A stretch of 13,725 bases of DNA from an uncultured Gemmatimonadota bacterium (GCA_946480295.1 CAMLIT010000114.1:1-13725), one strand, 5' to 3'; positions 1-8,447 are shown, counted from the first letter of the stretch. The notes: generated by a model from the sequence alone, not told the origin. Numbers and translations are program-made.

Positions 1-1
1 C

Positions 2-691
2 GCGTCGCTCGTCTCCGTGATCGCGACGTCGTCGGGCGCCGCGGCGGCGTACGTGAAGGAGGGCTTCACGAACGTCCGCGTCGGCATGTTCCTCGAGGTC
101 GCCACGACCATCGGCGCCCTCATCGGCGCATGGCTCGCCGGCATCGTGCCCACCTCCGTGCTCGCCATCGTCTTCGGACTCGTGCTCCTCTATTCCGCGT
201 ACCGTTCGGCGCGCCCGCTCGAGGAGCACGTGGCGACGGAGGACGCCGATCCGCTCGCCGTGAAGCTCCGGCTCAACTCCGCCTACCCGACGCCGCACGG
301 GATGCAGGAGTACGCGGTGCAGCACGTCCCGGCGGGCTTCTCCCTCATGTTCGTCGCCGGCGTCCTCTCCGGCCTCCTCGGCATCGGATCGGGCGCGGTG
401 AAGGTGCTGGCGATGGACCAGGCGATGCGCCTGCCGTTCAAGGTGTCGACGACGACGAGCAACTTCATGATCGGCGTCACCGCCGCGGCGAGCGCCGGCG
501 TCTACCTCGACCGCGGCTACATCGATCCGGGACTCTCGCTCCCGGTCATGATCGGGGTGCTCTCCGGCGCACTGCTCGGCGCGCGCGTCCTCACCGGCGC
601 GAAACCCAAGGCGCTGCGCAGCCTCTTCACCGTCGTCGTCGTCCTGCTCGCCATCGAGATGCTGTACAAGGGCCTCACGGGGGCACTGTGA
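2..691 (+). CDS. TauE/SafE family membrane permease, 5'-truncated by window edge
   Basis: Member of the TauE/SafE family (predicted exporters of sulfite, organosulfur or related anions in the inner membrane). The frame is open from base 2 to the TGA at 689-691, so the N-terminus lies outside the window. The GTG at 17 is an internal Val, not a start. 229 residues are visible; full-length members are usually about 250-300. The visible part opens with the conserved family stretch around SVIATSSGAAAAYVKEG and contains several hydrophobic helices separated by glycine-rich turns. A second conserved segment (GIGSGAVKV, then TTSNFMIGVTAAASAG) is the internal pseudo-repeat of the family. The stop overlaps the next start in GTGA, so it is translationally coupled to the DUF1634 protein, a common partner of this family. 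Substrate unknown. Confidence 0.9.
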   Translation, partial: ASLVSVIATSSGAAAAYVKEGFTNVRVGMFLEVATTIGALIGAWLAGIVPTSVLAIVFGLVLLYSAYRSARPLEEHVATEDADPLAVKLRLNSAYPTPHGMQEYAVQHVPAGFSLMFVAGVLSGLLGIGSGAVKVLAMDQAMRLPFKVSTTTSNFMIGVTAAASAGVYLDRGYIDPGLSLPVMIGVLSGALLGARVLTGAKPKALRSLFTVVVVLLAIEMLYKGLTGAL

Positions 692-1080
692 CCGAACCCC
701 ACGTCTCCCAGCGCCGGTACAGCGACGAGGCGGTCGAGCAGCTGCTCGGCAACCTGCTGCGCGCCGGCGTGCTGCTCGCCGCGGCGATCGTGATCGTCGG
801 CGGCATCTTCTTCGTGCTGCACAACGGCTCGCACCCGGCCGGCCATCACGTCTTCAACGGCGAGCCCGCCGAGCTGCGCACCATCGGCGGGATCATCGGC
901 GGCGCGCTGCACCTCCAGGCCCGCTCGATCGTCCAGTTCGGCCTCCTCGTCCTGATCGCCACCCCCGTCGCGCGCGTCGCCTTCTCCCTCGTGGCGTTCG
1001 CGCTCCAGCGCGATCGGCTGTACGTCGTGATCACTTCGATCGTCCTGGCGCTGCTGCTGTTCAGTCTGTTGGGGGGATAG
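688..1080 (+). CDS. DUF1634 domain membrane protein
   Basis: Small integral membrane protein of 130 residues matching DUF1634, usually encoded next to a TauE/SafE permease; molecular role unknown. The GTG start at 688 overlaps the permease stop (GTGA), which decides the start. Three hydrophobic helices are visible at about residues 24-44, 80-105 and 111-128. A His/Gly-rich loop (about 46-56) is followed by the typical segment ELRTIGGIIGGALHL (62-76). The pairing implies an accessory or stabilising subunit of the permease; that is an inference from gene neighbourhood. The tail ends LLLFSLLGG directly before the heptamer repeat array. The only possible terminator after it is a weak GC hairpin formed by the repeat itself (GGCGGG/CCCGCC). 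Confidence 0.85.
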   Translation: MTEPHVSQRRYSDEAVEQLLGNLLRAGVLLAAAIVIVGGIFFVLHNGSHPAGHHVFNGEPAELRTIGGIIGGALHLQARSIVQFGLLVLIATPVARVAFSLVAFALQRDRLYVVITSIVLALLLFSLLGG

Positions 1081-1108
1081 CGGGAGGCGGGAGGCGGGAG
1101 GCGGGAGG
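1081..1108 (+). repeat. Four tandem copies of heptamer CGGGAGG
   Basis: Four perfect head-to-tail copies of the 7-mer CGGGAGG begin immediately after the DUF1634 stop codon, followed by a partial copy. They open a 342-base stretch without a gene (1081-1422). The unit length is not a multiple of three, in keeping with non-coding slippage. Confidence 0.9.
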
Positions 1109-1149
1109 CGCCCCGCCCTGTCCCCGACCCAACCGTCCGCCCTCCGGCT

Positions 1150-1296
1150 CCGCAGTACGTCCGCATTCCGCAGTCCGCAGTCCGCAGCGAATCCGGATCC
1201 GAACTCCGCAGTGAGTCCGCAGTGCGCAGTCCGGAGTAACGTTCGCAGTGCGCCGTACGAAGTGCGGTCCGCAGTCCGCAGTACGAAGTGCGGTCC
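1150..1296 (+). repeat. CCGCAGT heptamer array with nested 16-mer repeat
   Basis: Seven exact CCGCAGT copies start at 1150, 1168, 1175, 1206, 1217, 1269 and 1276. Variants occur at 1161 (CCGCATT), 1182 (CCGCAGC), 1224 (GCGCAGT) and 1231 (CCGGAGT). Several are head to tail with a strict 7-base period. A 16-mer GTACGAAGTGCGGTCC is repeated at 1255 and 1281. The rest of 1081-1422 shows no recognisable gene or clear promoter. Open frames through it are codon-bias artefacts of the repeat. Confidence 0.85.
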
Positions 1297-1422
1297 CGCA
1301 CAAGCAGTCGGCCAAGTCCCTCCCGTCGGGCACCCTTCCTGCACCCTCGCCCCCAGCCGGACGCGTCCGTCCCGGGGAGGATCGCGTCCACGATCGACCG
1401 TCAACCGACCGAGAGCCGAAGA

Positions 1423-2250
1423 GTGTACACGAACCGCATCACCACCGCCGCCCTCGCGGCCGCCGCCATGCTCGTCTCGGCGTGCGGTGTCTCGACCCAG
1501 CAGGAAGTGCAGATGGGGCAGCAGGAGTCGCAGCAGATCAACGCGCAGCTGCCCCTCCTCCAGGATCCCGCGATCAACCAGTACGTGAACCAGCTCGGGC
1601 AACAGATCGCCAGCCACACCTCGCGCGCCGACCTGCCCTGGCAGTTCTACGTCGTCAACACCGACGTCGTGAACGCGTTCGCGCTGCCGGGCGGGATCAT
1701 CTACGTCAATCGCGGTGTGCTGGAGCGCGCCAGCAAGATGGACGAGCTGGCGGGCGTCCTCGGCCACGAGATCGAGCACGTCGTGCGCCGCCACTCGGTG
1801 AAGCAGATGGAGCAGGTGCAGGGCGCGAACGTCGGCGTCGCCATCCTCTGCACGCTCACGAACACCTGCCAGAACCAGGCGGTCGGCGCCGCCGTGAACA
1901 TCGGCGGCACCCTCGTCTTCGACAAGTTCAGCCGGCAGGACGAGGTGCAGGCCGACGAGGGCGGCTTTCACAACGTCATGAACGCCGGCATCAGCCCCGA
2001 GGGGATGCTGACCTTCTTCGAGAAGCTGCTCGCCGAGGAACAGCAGTCCGGCGGCTCGTCGTCGGGCGTCTCGGCCTGGTTCTCCGACCACCCCGGGACG
2101 TCGGACCGGATCGCCGACATCCGCCGGATGCTCAGCCAGGTGCCGCAGAGCGAGCTGAATCGGCTCACCGTCAACACCTCCGGTTTCAATTCCATGAAGG
2201 CGCGGCTCGCGCAGCTGCCGCCGGCGCCTCCGCCGAAGCAGGCGCAGTAG
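1423..2250 (+). CDS. M48 family zinc metalloprotease, lipoprotein
   Basis: Predicted periplasmic, lipid-anchored zinc endopeptidase of family M48 (BepA/Oma1-like), probably in envelope protein quality control. GTG at 1423 is chosen because it gives a clean lipoprotein signal: MYTNR, then a hydrophobic core, then lipobox LVSAC with Cys21. A GAGAG motif lies 7 bases upstream of it. Longer in-frame starts add an Arg/Pro-rich stretch translated from the repeat region. The zinc site HEIEH is at 115-119 with catalytic Glu116. The third ligand is in EVQAD (174-178), followed by the family's late SDHPGTSDRI (221-230). ALPGGIIYVNRGVL (87-100) is also typical. At 275 residues it holds only the peptidase domain, without the C-terminal TPR of BepA. 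It is a single-gene unit closed by a terminator. Confidence 0.93.
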   Translation: MYTNRITTAALAAAAMLVSACGVSTQQEVQMGQQESQQINAQLPLLQDPAINQYVNQLGQQIASHTSRADLPWQFYVVNTDVVNAFALPGGIIYVNRGVLERASKMDELAGVLGHEIEHVVRRHSVKQMEQVQGANVGVAILCTLTNTCQNQAVGAAVNIGGTLVFDKFSRQDEVQADEGGFHNVMNAGISPEGMLTFFEKLLAEEQQSGGSSSGVSAWFSDHPGTSDRIADIRRMLSQVPQSELNRLTVNTSGFNSMKARLAQLPPAPPPKQAQ

Positions 2251-2261
2251 CGAGTCCGGCT

Positions 2262-2300
2262 GGAGCGGGCGCGCGACGGTCGGCGCGCCCGCTCCTTTAC
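2262..2300 (+). terminator. Intrinsic terminator after M48 protease
   Basis: Perfect 13-bp stem, GGAGCGGGCGCGC (2262-2274) with GCGCGCCCGCTCC (2283-2295), 8-base loop, followed by TTTAC. It begins 12 bases after the protease stop. The T-tract is short but the stem is very stable. Confidence 0.85.
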
Positions 2301-2381
2301 GGTCGGCTCGGGCGCTGGATGGGCGGGAGCGGTTCTTGCGGTTTTCGTACGGTTCCTCGTACCGAGGCTCCCACCCGCGCC

Positions 2382-2603
2382 ATGGATACACCCGTCGTCG
2401 TCAACGGTCGTCCCGCCCCCCGTGTCATCTACGTCGCGGGCGTGACCTGGCTCGTGTATCTGCGCGCCGATCCCTACGACCGCAGGCGGCGGCCGGACCT
2501 GATCTTCGAGTCGGATCTCGTGATCCGGCGCGTGCGGAACTATCCGGAGAACTGGCTCGACCTGGACGACGGCGCGCTGTGGGCGCTGAGTTGGAAGCGC
2601 TGA
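2382..2603 (+). CDS. Small hypothetical protein, 73 aa
   Basis: I do not know a function. It encodes 73 residues from ATG 2382. The product starts MDTPVVVNGRPAPRVIYVAG and holds a charged stretch PYDRRRRPDLIFESD (about 31-45). Aromatic-rich motifs NYPENW and DDGALWALSWKR end the protein. No signal peptide or membrane helix is seen, so it is probably cytoplasmic. Small proteins with this layout (VIYVAGVTWLVY, then FESD, then RRVRNYP.NW) are, from memory, recurrent in Gemmatimonadota; no search was possible. The Shine-Dalgarno is poor: GAGG lies about 14 bases upstream. It converges on the 2629-2973 gene with 25 bases between the stops. Confidence 0.7.
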   Translation: MDTPVVVNGRPAPRVIYVAGVTWLVYLRADPYDRRRRPDLIFESDLVIRRVRNYPENWLDLDDGALWALSWKR

Positions 2604-2611
2604 CGGCGCGC

Positions 2612-2634
2612 CGCTGACGAGCGGTTCGTCAGCG
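2612..2634. terminator. Hairpin between convergent small genes
   Basis: Nine-base perfect stem CGCTGACGA (2612-2620) with TCGTCAGCG (2626-2634) and loop GCGGT. It sits between the convergent stops and includes the stop codon of the minus-strand gene. There is no T-tract on either side, so it is at best a bidirectional terminator-like hairpin. Confidence 0.5.
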
Positions 2635-2973
2635 ACGCGTGTCCGCGGCAGGCGAGGGTGACGATGCCCCCTGCCGTCGCGCCGGGGCGGCTCGCCCGCA
2701 CAGCGCCTCGAGTCCGGCGGGCGGCAGGTCGGCCCACCCCTCCGGGATCGGCGCCAGTCGCCGCTTCTCGCTGCCGCTCTCGAAGAGCAGCCAGCCGTTC
2801 GACATCCCCGCCTGCGGGAGCATCAGCTCCGACGTGCGACTGAGCGCGGCCTGCTCGTCCGCCGCGCGCGGACGCGACCGACGGTCCAGGAGAGGCTGGA
2901 CGATCGGGACCGGCTGCACCTCCCACACTTCCCATTCCACCGCTCTGGAGTCGCGGAACTGGCGATGTGTCAT
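2629..2973 (-). CDS. Small hypothetical protein, 114 aa
   Basis: Unknown function. The 114-residue product begins MTHRQFRDSRAVEWEVWEVQ and has a variable Arg-rich middle. A compact motif region follows: NGWLLFES (59-66), EKRRLAPIPEGW (69-80), then L-x(4)-GLEALC (83-92). The tail is Ala/Pro/Arg-rich. The order WxVWEV, then WLxFES, then EKRRLAPIP-x-GW is, from memory, a recurring small-protein pattern in Gemmatimonadota. That supports a real gene rather than a chance frame, as does its non-antisense position. No signal or membrane segment is seen. ATG at 2973 is the first start after an upstream minus-strand terminator, so it should have its own promoter between 2974 and 3019. I see no convincing -10/-35 there. 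Confidence 0.75.
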   Translation of the reverse strand: MTHRQFRDSRAVEWEVWEVQPVPIVQPLLDRRSRPRAADEQAALSRTSELMLPQAGMSNGWLLFESGSEKRRLAPIPEGWADLPPAGLEALCGRAAPARRQGASSPSPAADTRR

Positions 2974-3019
2974 GGACGGCTCTGCGGGTGTACGGATTCT
3001 CCCCGCAAGGACGAGGCCG

Positions 3020-3055
3020 AAAAAAGGAGCGCCAGATCACCCTCATCTGACGCCC
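3020..3055 (-). terminator. Intrinsic terminator (minus strand) after the 44-aa gene
   Basis: Read on the minus strand, an 11-bp stem GGGCGTCAGAT / ATCTGGCGCTC (3055-3045 and 3037-3027, two G-U pairs) with a 7-base loop is followed two bases later by six Ts (3025-3020). This is the most canonical terminator in the window. It ends transcription of the 44-residue gene 28 bases after its stop codon. Confidence 0.85.
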
Positions 3056-3060
3056 GCGGT

Positions 3061-3078
3061 CGCGCGCGATCGCGCGCG
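3061..3078. other. 18-bp perfect palindrome
   Basis: CGCGCGCGATCGCGCGCG reads identically on both strands. It lies four bases beyond the stop of the 44-residue gene and just before its terminator. It may add to termination or be a chance result of alternating CG; no function is assigned. Confidence 0.4.
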
Positions 3079-3082
3079 CCGC

Positions 3083-3217
3083 TCACTCGCCGTGCAGATC
3101 CGAGATCGTGTCCCGGATGTCGCGAACGAGTTGCGAGGGCCTGCCGTGCGTGTCGAGCAGCAGGAGCACCGCGGACACGAGGAGCACGGCGAGAAGCACG
3201 GCCCGGGATTGTCGCAT
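3083..3217 (-). CDS. Small single-span membrane protein, 44 aa
   Basis: Previously unlisted short frame of 45 codons. The product starts MRQSRAV, has one hydrophobic helix (about residues 7-21, LLAVLLVSAVLLLL), then a polar tail with DTHGRPSQLVRDIRDTISD. This is a typical positive-inside single-pass protein, or a signal anchor with a short helical extracytoplasmic tail. Three observations favour a real gene: a near-ideal Shine-Dalgarno GAGGTGA just before ATG 3217, an in-frame stop two codons upstream of that ATG so no longer start exists, and an intrinsic terminator 28 bases after the stop. No family is recognised. It is divergent from aceK (217 bases between start codons). Confidence 0.65.
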   Translation of the reverse strand: MRQSRAVLLAVLLVSAVLLLLDTHGRPSQLVRDIRDTISDLHGE

Positions 3218-3220
3218 CGG

Positions 3221-3227
3221 TCACCTC
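3221..3227 (-). promoter_or_regulatory. Ribosome binding site of the 44-aa gene
   Basis: GAGGTGA on the minus strand, with the GAGG core six bases from ATG 3217. It decides the start of the small membrane protein and is one of the best Shine-Dalgarno matches in the window. Confidence 0.7.
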
Positions 3228-3433
3228 GAAGCGAGGAATCGGTGGCTGGGAGCACGTCATCGCGCCATGAGAAGCGATCGGTCACTCCTCAGCTTTCTGA
3301 CACGATGACCCACCACGAGGTAACACCGTCGAGAATCTGGTCGCTTCGGTCGAGCTGACGGCCCGACCCGGACAGGGGCGACGCCCCCCGGCCGTCGCGT
3401 CCCGCCGCCGGCGCGACAGCGAGCTCCGGCGGT

Positions 3434-5158
3434 ATGCGAGATGCACCCTCCGGCACCATGTCCACCGTCGCCTTCGACCGCGCCGCGGCCGACGCGGCGC
3501 ACGCCATCGCCAGCGCGTTCGTCGCCTTGCGCGCGCGCTTCGACCGCCTCACCGCCCGGGCGGCGGATCACTTCGCGCGCCGCGACTGGGCCACGGCGCA
3601 GCGCGACGCCGCGGCGCGGCTACTGGTCTTCCAGCGCGAGGCCGAAGCCGCCGTCGGCCGCTTGCGCCACGTGCTCGGCGACCGCCTGCGCGACCGCGAT
3701 CTCTGGCCGGGGATCCGCGCCGCCTACGCCGCGGCGATCGCCGATCGCCACGACCACGAGGTCGCCGCCACCTTCTTCAACTCCGTCGTACGGCGCGTGC
3801 TCCACACCGTCGGCGTGGACGACGCGACGGAATTCCTGTTCGGGGCGCTCGACGGCGCGGCGTCGGGCGAGCCGCCGATGCTGCGCGGGCCGATCGACGA
3901 CGCCGGCGTCGCCCGCATCCTGGAGGCGCTGGCGCTCGGCGCCCCCTGGGAGGATCTGCCGCGCGATGCCGCGGCCATCGCCGCGGCGGTGCGCGCGCAG
4001 CTCGCCGCCGACGGGTCGGCGCCGCCCGGCGAGGTGGAGCTCCTCGCCACGCCCTTCTACCGGAACAAGGGGGCGTATCTCGTCGGCCGCGCGCGCACCG
4101 CCACCGCACTGGTGCCGCTGACCGTGCCGCTGCTGCACGATGCACAGGGCGTCCGCGTGGACGCGGTGCTCACCACCTCCGACGAGGCCTCCGTGGTGTT
4201 CGGCTTCTCCTGGTCGTACTTCCAGGTCGCCGTGGACTGCCCGCGCGCGGTGGTGGACTTCCTCCGGTCCATCATGCCCCTCAAGCGCATCGACGAGCTG
4301 TACACGTCCATCGGCTTCCACAAGCACGGGAAGACGGAGCTCTATCGCGGGCTGCTCGCGCACCTGCGCGACGGGCGCGCGCAGTTCGAGCGCGCGGCGG
4401 GCCAGCCCGGTCTCGTGATGACGGTGGTCGCGCTCCCGTCGTTCAACCTCGTCCTGAAGATCATCCGCGACTCGTTTGGCTTCCCGAAGCGCAGCACGCG
4501 GCGGCAGGTGATGGCCCAGTACCGCTTCGTCTTCCTCCGCGACCGCGTCGGCCGCCTGGCCGACGCGCAGGAGTTCGAGCGGCTCGAGCTGCCGCGCCAC
4601 GCCTTCCCCGACGACCTCCTCGCCGATATCGTCGCCGCGGCGCCGACCCAGGTGCACGCCTCCGAGGAGGGCGTGGTCATCGCCCACTGCTACACGCAGC
4701 GGCACCTCGAGCCGCTCGACGTGCACCTCCTCGCCGCGTCGGCCGAGGATGCGCGCGCCGCCATCCGCGAGTACGGGCAGGCGGTGGAGGACCTCGCGCA
4801 CGCGGGCATCTTCCCGGGCGACATGCTCCTCAAGAACTTCGGCCTGAGCCGCCACGGGCGCGTGATCTTCTACGACTACGACGAGGTCGAGGACCTCGAC
4901 GACGTCTGCTTCCGCCACCTTCCGGAGGGGGACGACCTCGACGAGCTCGCGCCGGAGCCATGGTTCTCGATCGGCGAGCACGACGCCTTTCCGGAGCAGT
5001 TCCTCCCCTTCCTCATCCCGGCCGGGCCGCTGCGCGAGGAGTTCGTGGCGGCGCACGCGGCGCTGCTCACCCCCGAGTGGTGGGTGGACGTGCAGCAGCG
5101 GATCCGGGCGGGAGAGATGTTCGACGTCTATCCGTACCCGCCGGAGCGGCGGTTGTAG
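3434..5158 (+). CDS. aceK: Isocitrate dehydrogenase kinase/phosphatase
   Basis: AceK phosphorylates and dephosphorylates isocitrate dehydrogenase in the cytoplasm, setting the split of carbon between the TCA cycle and the glyoxylate shunt. The 574-residue length is normal for the family. The N-terminal helical regulatory domain carries RDWATAQRDAAARL (50-63) and DRHDHEVAATFFNSVVRRV (104-122). The kinase-like domain has Lys342 in VLKIIRD for ATP. It continues with DRVGRLADAQEFE (370-382), GDMLLKNFG (462-470) and HGRVIFYDYDE (474-484) holding the metal/catalytic Asp. The ending is EPWFSIGEHDAFPEQF, then RIRAGEMFDVYPY. All key motifs are intact. ATG 3434 is used; ATG 3458 (Met9) is equally plausible since neither has a strong Shine-Dalgarno. 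No aceA, aceB or icd is adjacent, unlike enterobacterial aceBAK. A weak CTGACA (3297-3302) lies upstream. Confidence 0.96.
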   Translation: MRDAPSGTMSTVAFDRAAADAAHAIASAFVALRARFDRLTARAADHFARRDWATAQRDAAARLLVFQREAEAAVGRLRHVLGDRLRDRDLWPGIRAAYAAAIADRHDHEVAATFFNSVVRRVLHTVGVDDATEFLFGALDGAASGEPPMLRGPIDDAGVARILEALALGAPWEDLPRDAAAIAAAVRAQLAADGSAPPGEVELLATPFYRNKGAYLVGRARTATALVPLTVPLLHDAQGVRVDAVLTTSDEASVVFGFSWSYFQVAVDCPRAVVDFLRSIMPLKRIDELYTSIGFHKHGKTELYRGLLAHLRDGRAQFERAAGQPGLVMTVVALPSFNLVLKIIRDSFGFPKRSTRRQVMAQYRFVFLRDRVGRLADAQEFERLELPRHAFPDDLLADIVAAAPTQVHASEEGVVIAHCYTQRHLEPLDVHLLAASAEDARAAIREYGQAVEDLAHAGIFPGDMLLKNFGLSRHGRVIFYDYDEVEDLDDVCFRHLPEGDDLDELAPEPWFSIGEHDAFPEQFLPFLIPAGPLREEFVAAHAALLTPEWWVDVQQRIRAGEMFDVYPYPPERRL

Positions 5159-5206
5159 TCCGGCCGGGCGGCGAGCCCCGCGTGAACGCGGGGCCCGCGC
5201 GCCGGA
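5159..5206. terminator. Bidirectional terminator between aceK and kinase gene
   Basis: The whole 48-base gap between convergent stops folds: outer stem TCCGGC (5159-5164) with GCCGGA (5201-5206), inner stem GCCCCGCG (5175-5182) with CGCGGGGC (5187-5194), tetraloop TGAA. No T-tract, but the symmetric position suits both genes. Confidence 0.65.
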
Positions 5207-6447
5207 TCAGTCGACGTGGGTCGCGATCCGCAGCGGGCGGTCGCTGAGGATGATCATCGTGCCCGTGGGGGCAACGTCGCCGGCCAGCTCGTCGCGCCAG
5301 GGCTCCGGCAGCAGCCGCGTGGGAGCCGGCGCCGCCTCGGGCATGTCCAGCTCGATCCGGAAGGTGGTCCCCCGCCCCTCCTCGCTCTCCACGCCGATCC
5401 GCCCGCCCATGGATGCGACGAGGGCGCGGCAGAGCGCGAGCCCGAGCCCGCCGCTCGAGAAGCTCTGCTCGCGTGCGCTGAGGCGATGGTGCCGGAAGGG
5501 CTGGAAGAGCGTCGAGAGCTGCGGCCGGGAGATGCCCCGCCCCGTGTCGGAGATCGTGAACTCCATCCGCGTCGACGACAGCTCCCGTGCGCGCACCGTC
5601 ACCGTGCCGCTGTCGGTGTACTTCAGCGCGTTGGTGATCAGGTTGAGCAGCACGCGGTGGAGCGCCGCCGGGTGGCCCATCCGCCGGGCGCGTATCGGGG
5701 CGACGATCCGGAGCTGGAGGCCCTTCTCCGTCGCCACCGGCAGCACGATGTCGCGCACCGACTGGAGCGTCTCGGGGACGGAGACGGCGACCGGCGCCGA
5801 CTCGAGCAGCCGGGACTCCGGTTGGGCGCTGTCGACGAGGTCGTTGACCAGCGCGTTCAGGCCGAAGGCCGCGCTGTACACGATGTTGAGCTGCTCGGCG
5901 CGGTCGGGACGGAGGTCCTTCGCCTCGAGCACCATGCGGACGAGCATGAGGATCGCGTTCAGCGGAGATCGCATGTCGTGCGCGACCTCGACGATCGCGT
6001 CGTAGGAGCTGGTACCCTCGAAGTACGCCGCGAGCTCGTGATCGCGCTCGCGCCGGATCTCGCTCGCCACCGTGTCGAGCGCGGCGACGAGATCGAGGAC
6101 CTGCGCCGCGCCGACGCTCCGGTCGCGCCGAGCCCTGGCGACGAACGCGGTGCGGAGCTGGTCGAGAAACGCTCCCGCGGGCGTCCGCGCGAGGGTGGCG
6201 ACGTCGGGGCAGGGCTCCCCGGCGGCCACTCGCAGCACGGCATGCAGCAGGTCCTGCATCCACGCGGGCGCGTCGCACGGCCGGTCCGCGGCCTCGATCC
6301 CGCCCAGTTCCTGGAACGTCCGGCGAAGCAGCGTCAGCGCGCGCTGGCCACCATCTCGCTTCTCCCCCCGCCCCACCCCACTCCGCGCTGCGCCCCGGCT
6401 GACCGGCGATGGCGACGCGTCTGCAGCTTGGCCTACGGCGACCGAGC

Positions 6448-6451
<4 letters not shown>
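5207..6451 (-). CDS. Soluble sensor histidine kinase
   Basis: Cytoplasmic histidine kinase, 414 residues, with no membrane helix or signal peptide. Residues 1-150 are helical and match no sensor domain I recognise. The HisKA domain has the H-box VEVAHDMRSPL with phospho-acceptor His158. The HATPase domain is complete: N-box LLNLITNALKYT (Asn270, Asn274), G1 DTGRGIS (302-308), F-box FQPF (316-319), G2 GGLGLAL (334-340), then a GRGTTFRIEL ending. ATG 6451 overlaps the regulator's stop in ATGA and is preceded by GGAGAGCGGAGC, which fixes the start. The order regulator-then-kinase and the coupling make the upstream sigma-54 activator its near-certain partner. The signal is unknown; being soluble, it should sense an internal cue or a partner protein. 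The product ends with a short extension after the ATPase (about 372-414). Confidence 0.93.
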
Positions 6452-7929
<1,478 letters not shown>

Positions 7930-7981
7930 CGTCGGCTCGTCCTCGCGTTCCCCGTTTCCCACGCTAGTCTCGCGGCTCCAT

Positions 7982-8017
7982 TGCCCGGTGGCGCACCTCC
8001 CCGGCTGCGCCAGGGCA
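7982..8017 (-). promoter_or_regulatory. Hairpin in the leader of the sigma-54 regulator
   Basis: Stem TGGCGCA/TGCGCCA (7989-7995 with 8006-8012), extended by TGCCC/GGGCA (7982-7986 with 8013-8017) across a GG bulge. On the minus strand the 10-base loop reads GCCGGGGAGG, a Shine-Dalgarno-like sequence, but no start codon follows at a usable distance. It may stabilise or tune the message; role unknown. Confidence 0.4.
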
Positions 8018-8063
8018 CCCTCCTCGGTGCGCGTGCTCGATCGGCTCGCGTTGCTCAGGGGTC

Positions 8064-8093
8064 CACATAGGCATCGCCGCGCCGCGCCGTCAA
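8064..8093 (-). promoter_or_regulatory. Sigma-70-like promoter of regulator/kinase operon
   Basis: Minus strand: -35 TTGACG (8093-8088), spacer 18 (or 17 if -10 is CTATGT), -10 TATGTG (8069-8064). Predicted start near 8057, giving a leader of about 128 bases to ATG 7929. The -35 matches 5 of 6; the -10 is weaker. Confidence 0.5.
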
Positions 8094-8131
8094 GCGGGAA
8101 TTTGTCCCACCGCGCTGTAATCGTTGCGCCG

Positions 8132-8147
8132 GCGACACACGTGTCGC
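8132..8147. promoter_or_regulatory. Operator-like dyad GCGACAC-AC-GTGTCGC
   Basis: Perfect 7-bp inverted repeat with a 2-base spacer, about 75-90 bases upstream of the predicted start of the regulator operon. Candidate binding site for the encoded Fis-type activator or another dimeric regulator. The half-site alone also occurs by chance inside coding sequence of this GC-rich window. Confidence 0.35.
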
Positions 8148-8447
8148 GACGGGCATTCGGCTCACGAGCAACAACCAGCGACCAGCGACTGTGAGTCCGG
8201 GCAAGTTTCGGCGGTGCCTGACGAGTCTCACGCGTCGCGCGCGCCGCGCCTGTGGCATCCGCCACGCACTCGCCTCGCGATGCGTTTCACTCTCGCAACA
8301 GCGCCCGCGCCTCGATGCGCCGCATCGCCCCGCGGCCGTCGCGCACATCGCCCGCGATGCGACTTGTATAACATCTGATGACTCGCGCCGAACAGCGTCG
8401 CGGCATTTGGTTCCCGATAGGTTCACCGGTGCGTGATAACGCCGACT

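Noticed and set aside
1150..1296. CRISPR-like array
   Set aside because: Units are 7-base tandem or near-tandem copies without spacers of regular length; no cas genes.
517..2391. Minus-strand open frame spanning the repeat region and the M48 protease
   Set aside because: It runs antisense through three well-supported genes and translates the heptamer array into an artefactual repeat peptide.
3297..3326. CTGACA with a TAACAC -10 as an aceK promoter
   Set aside because: The -35 is good but the -10 matches only about half of TATAAT and lies over 100 bases from the start; too weak to list as a feature.
3620..5056. Long antisense open frame across aceK
   Set aside because: Composition is Arg/Val/Glu/His-rich with no motif; it is the mirror of a GC-rich codon pattern over an unmistakable aceK.
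8362..8376. TATAAC-like -10 in the AT-richer patch
   Set aside because: No -35 at a suitable distance on either strand and no gene follows.
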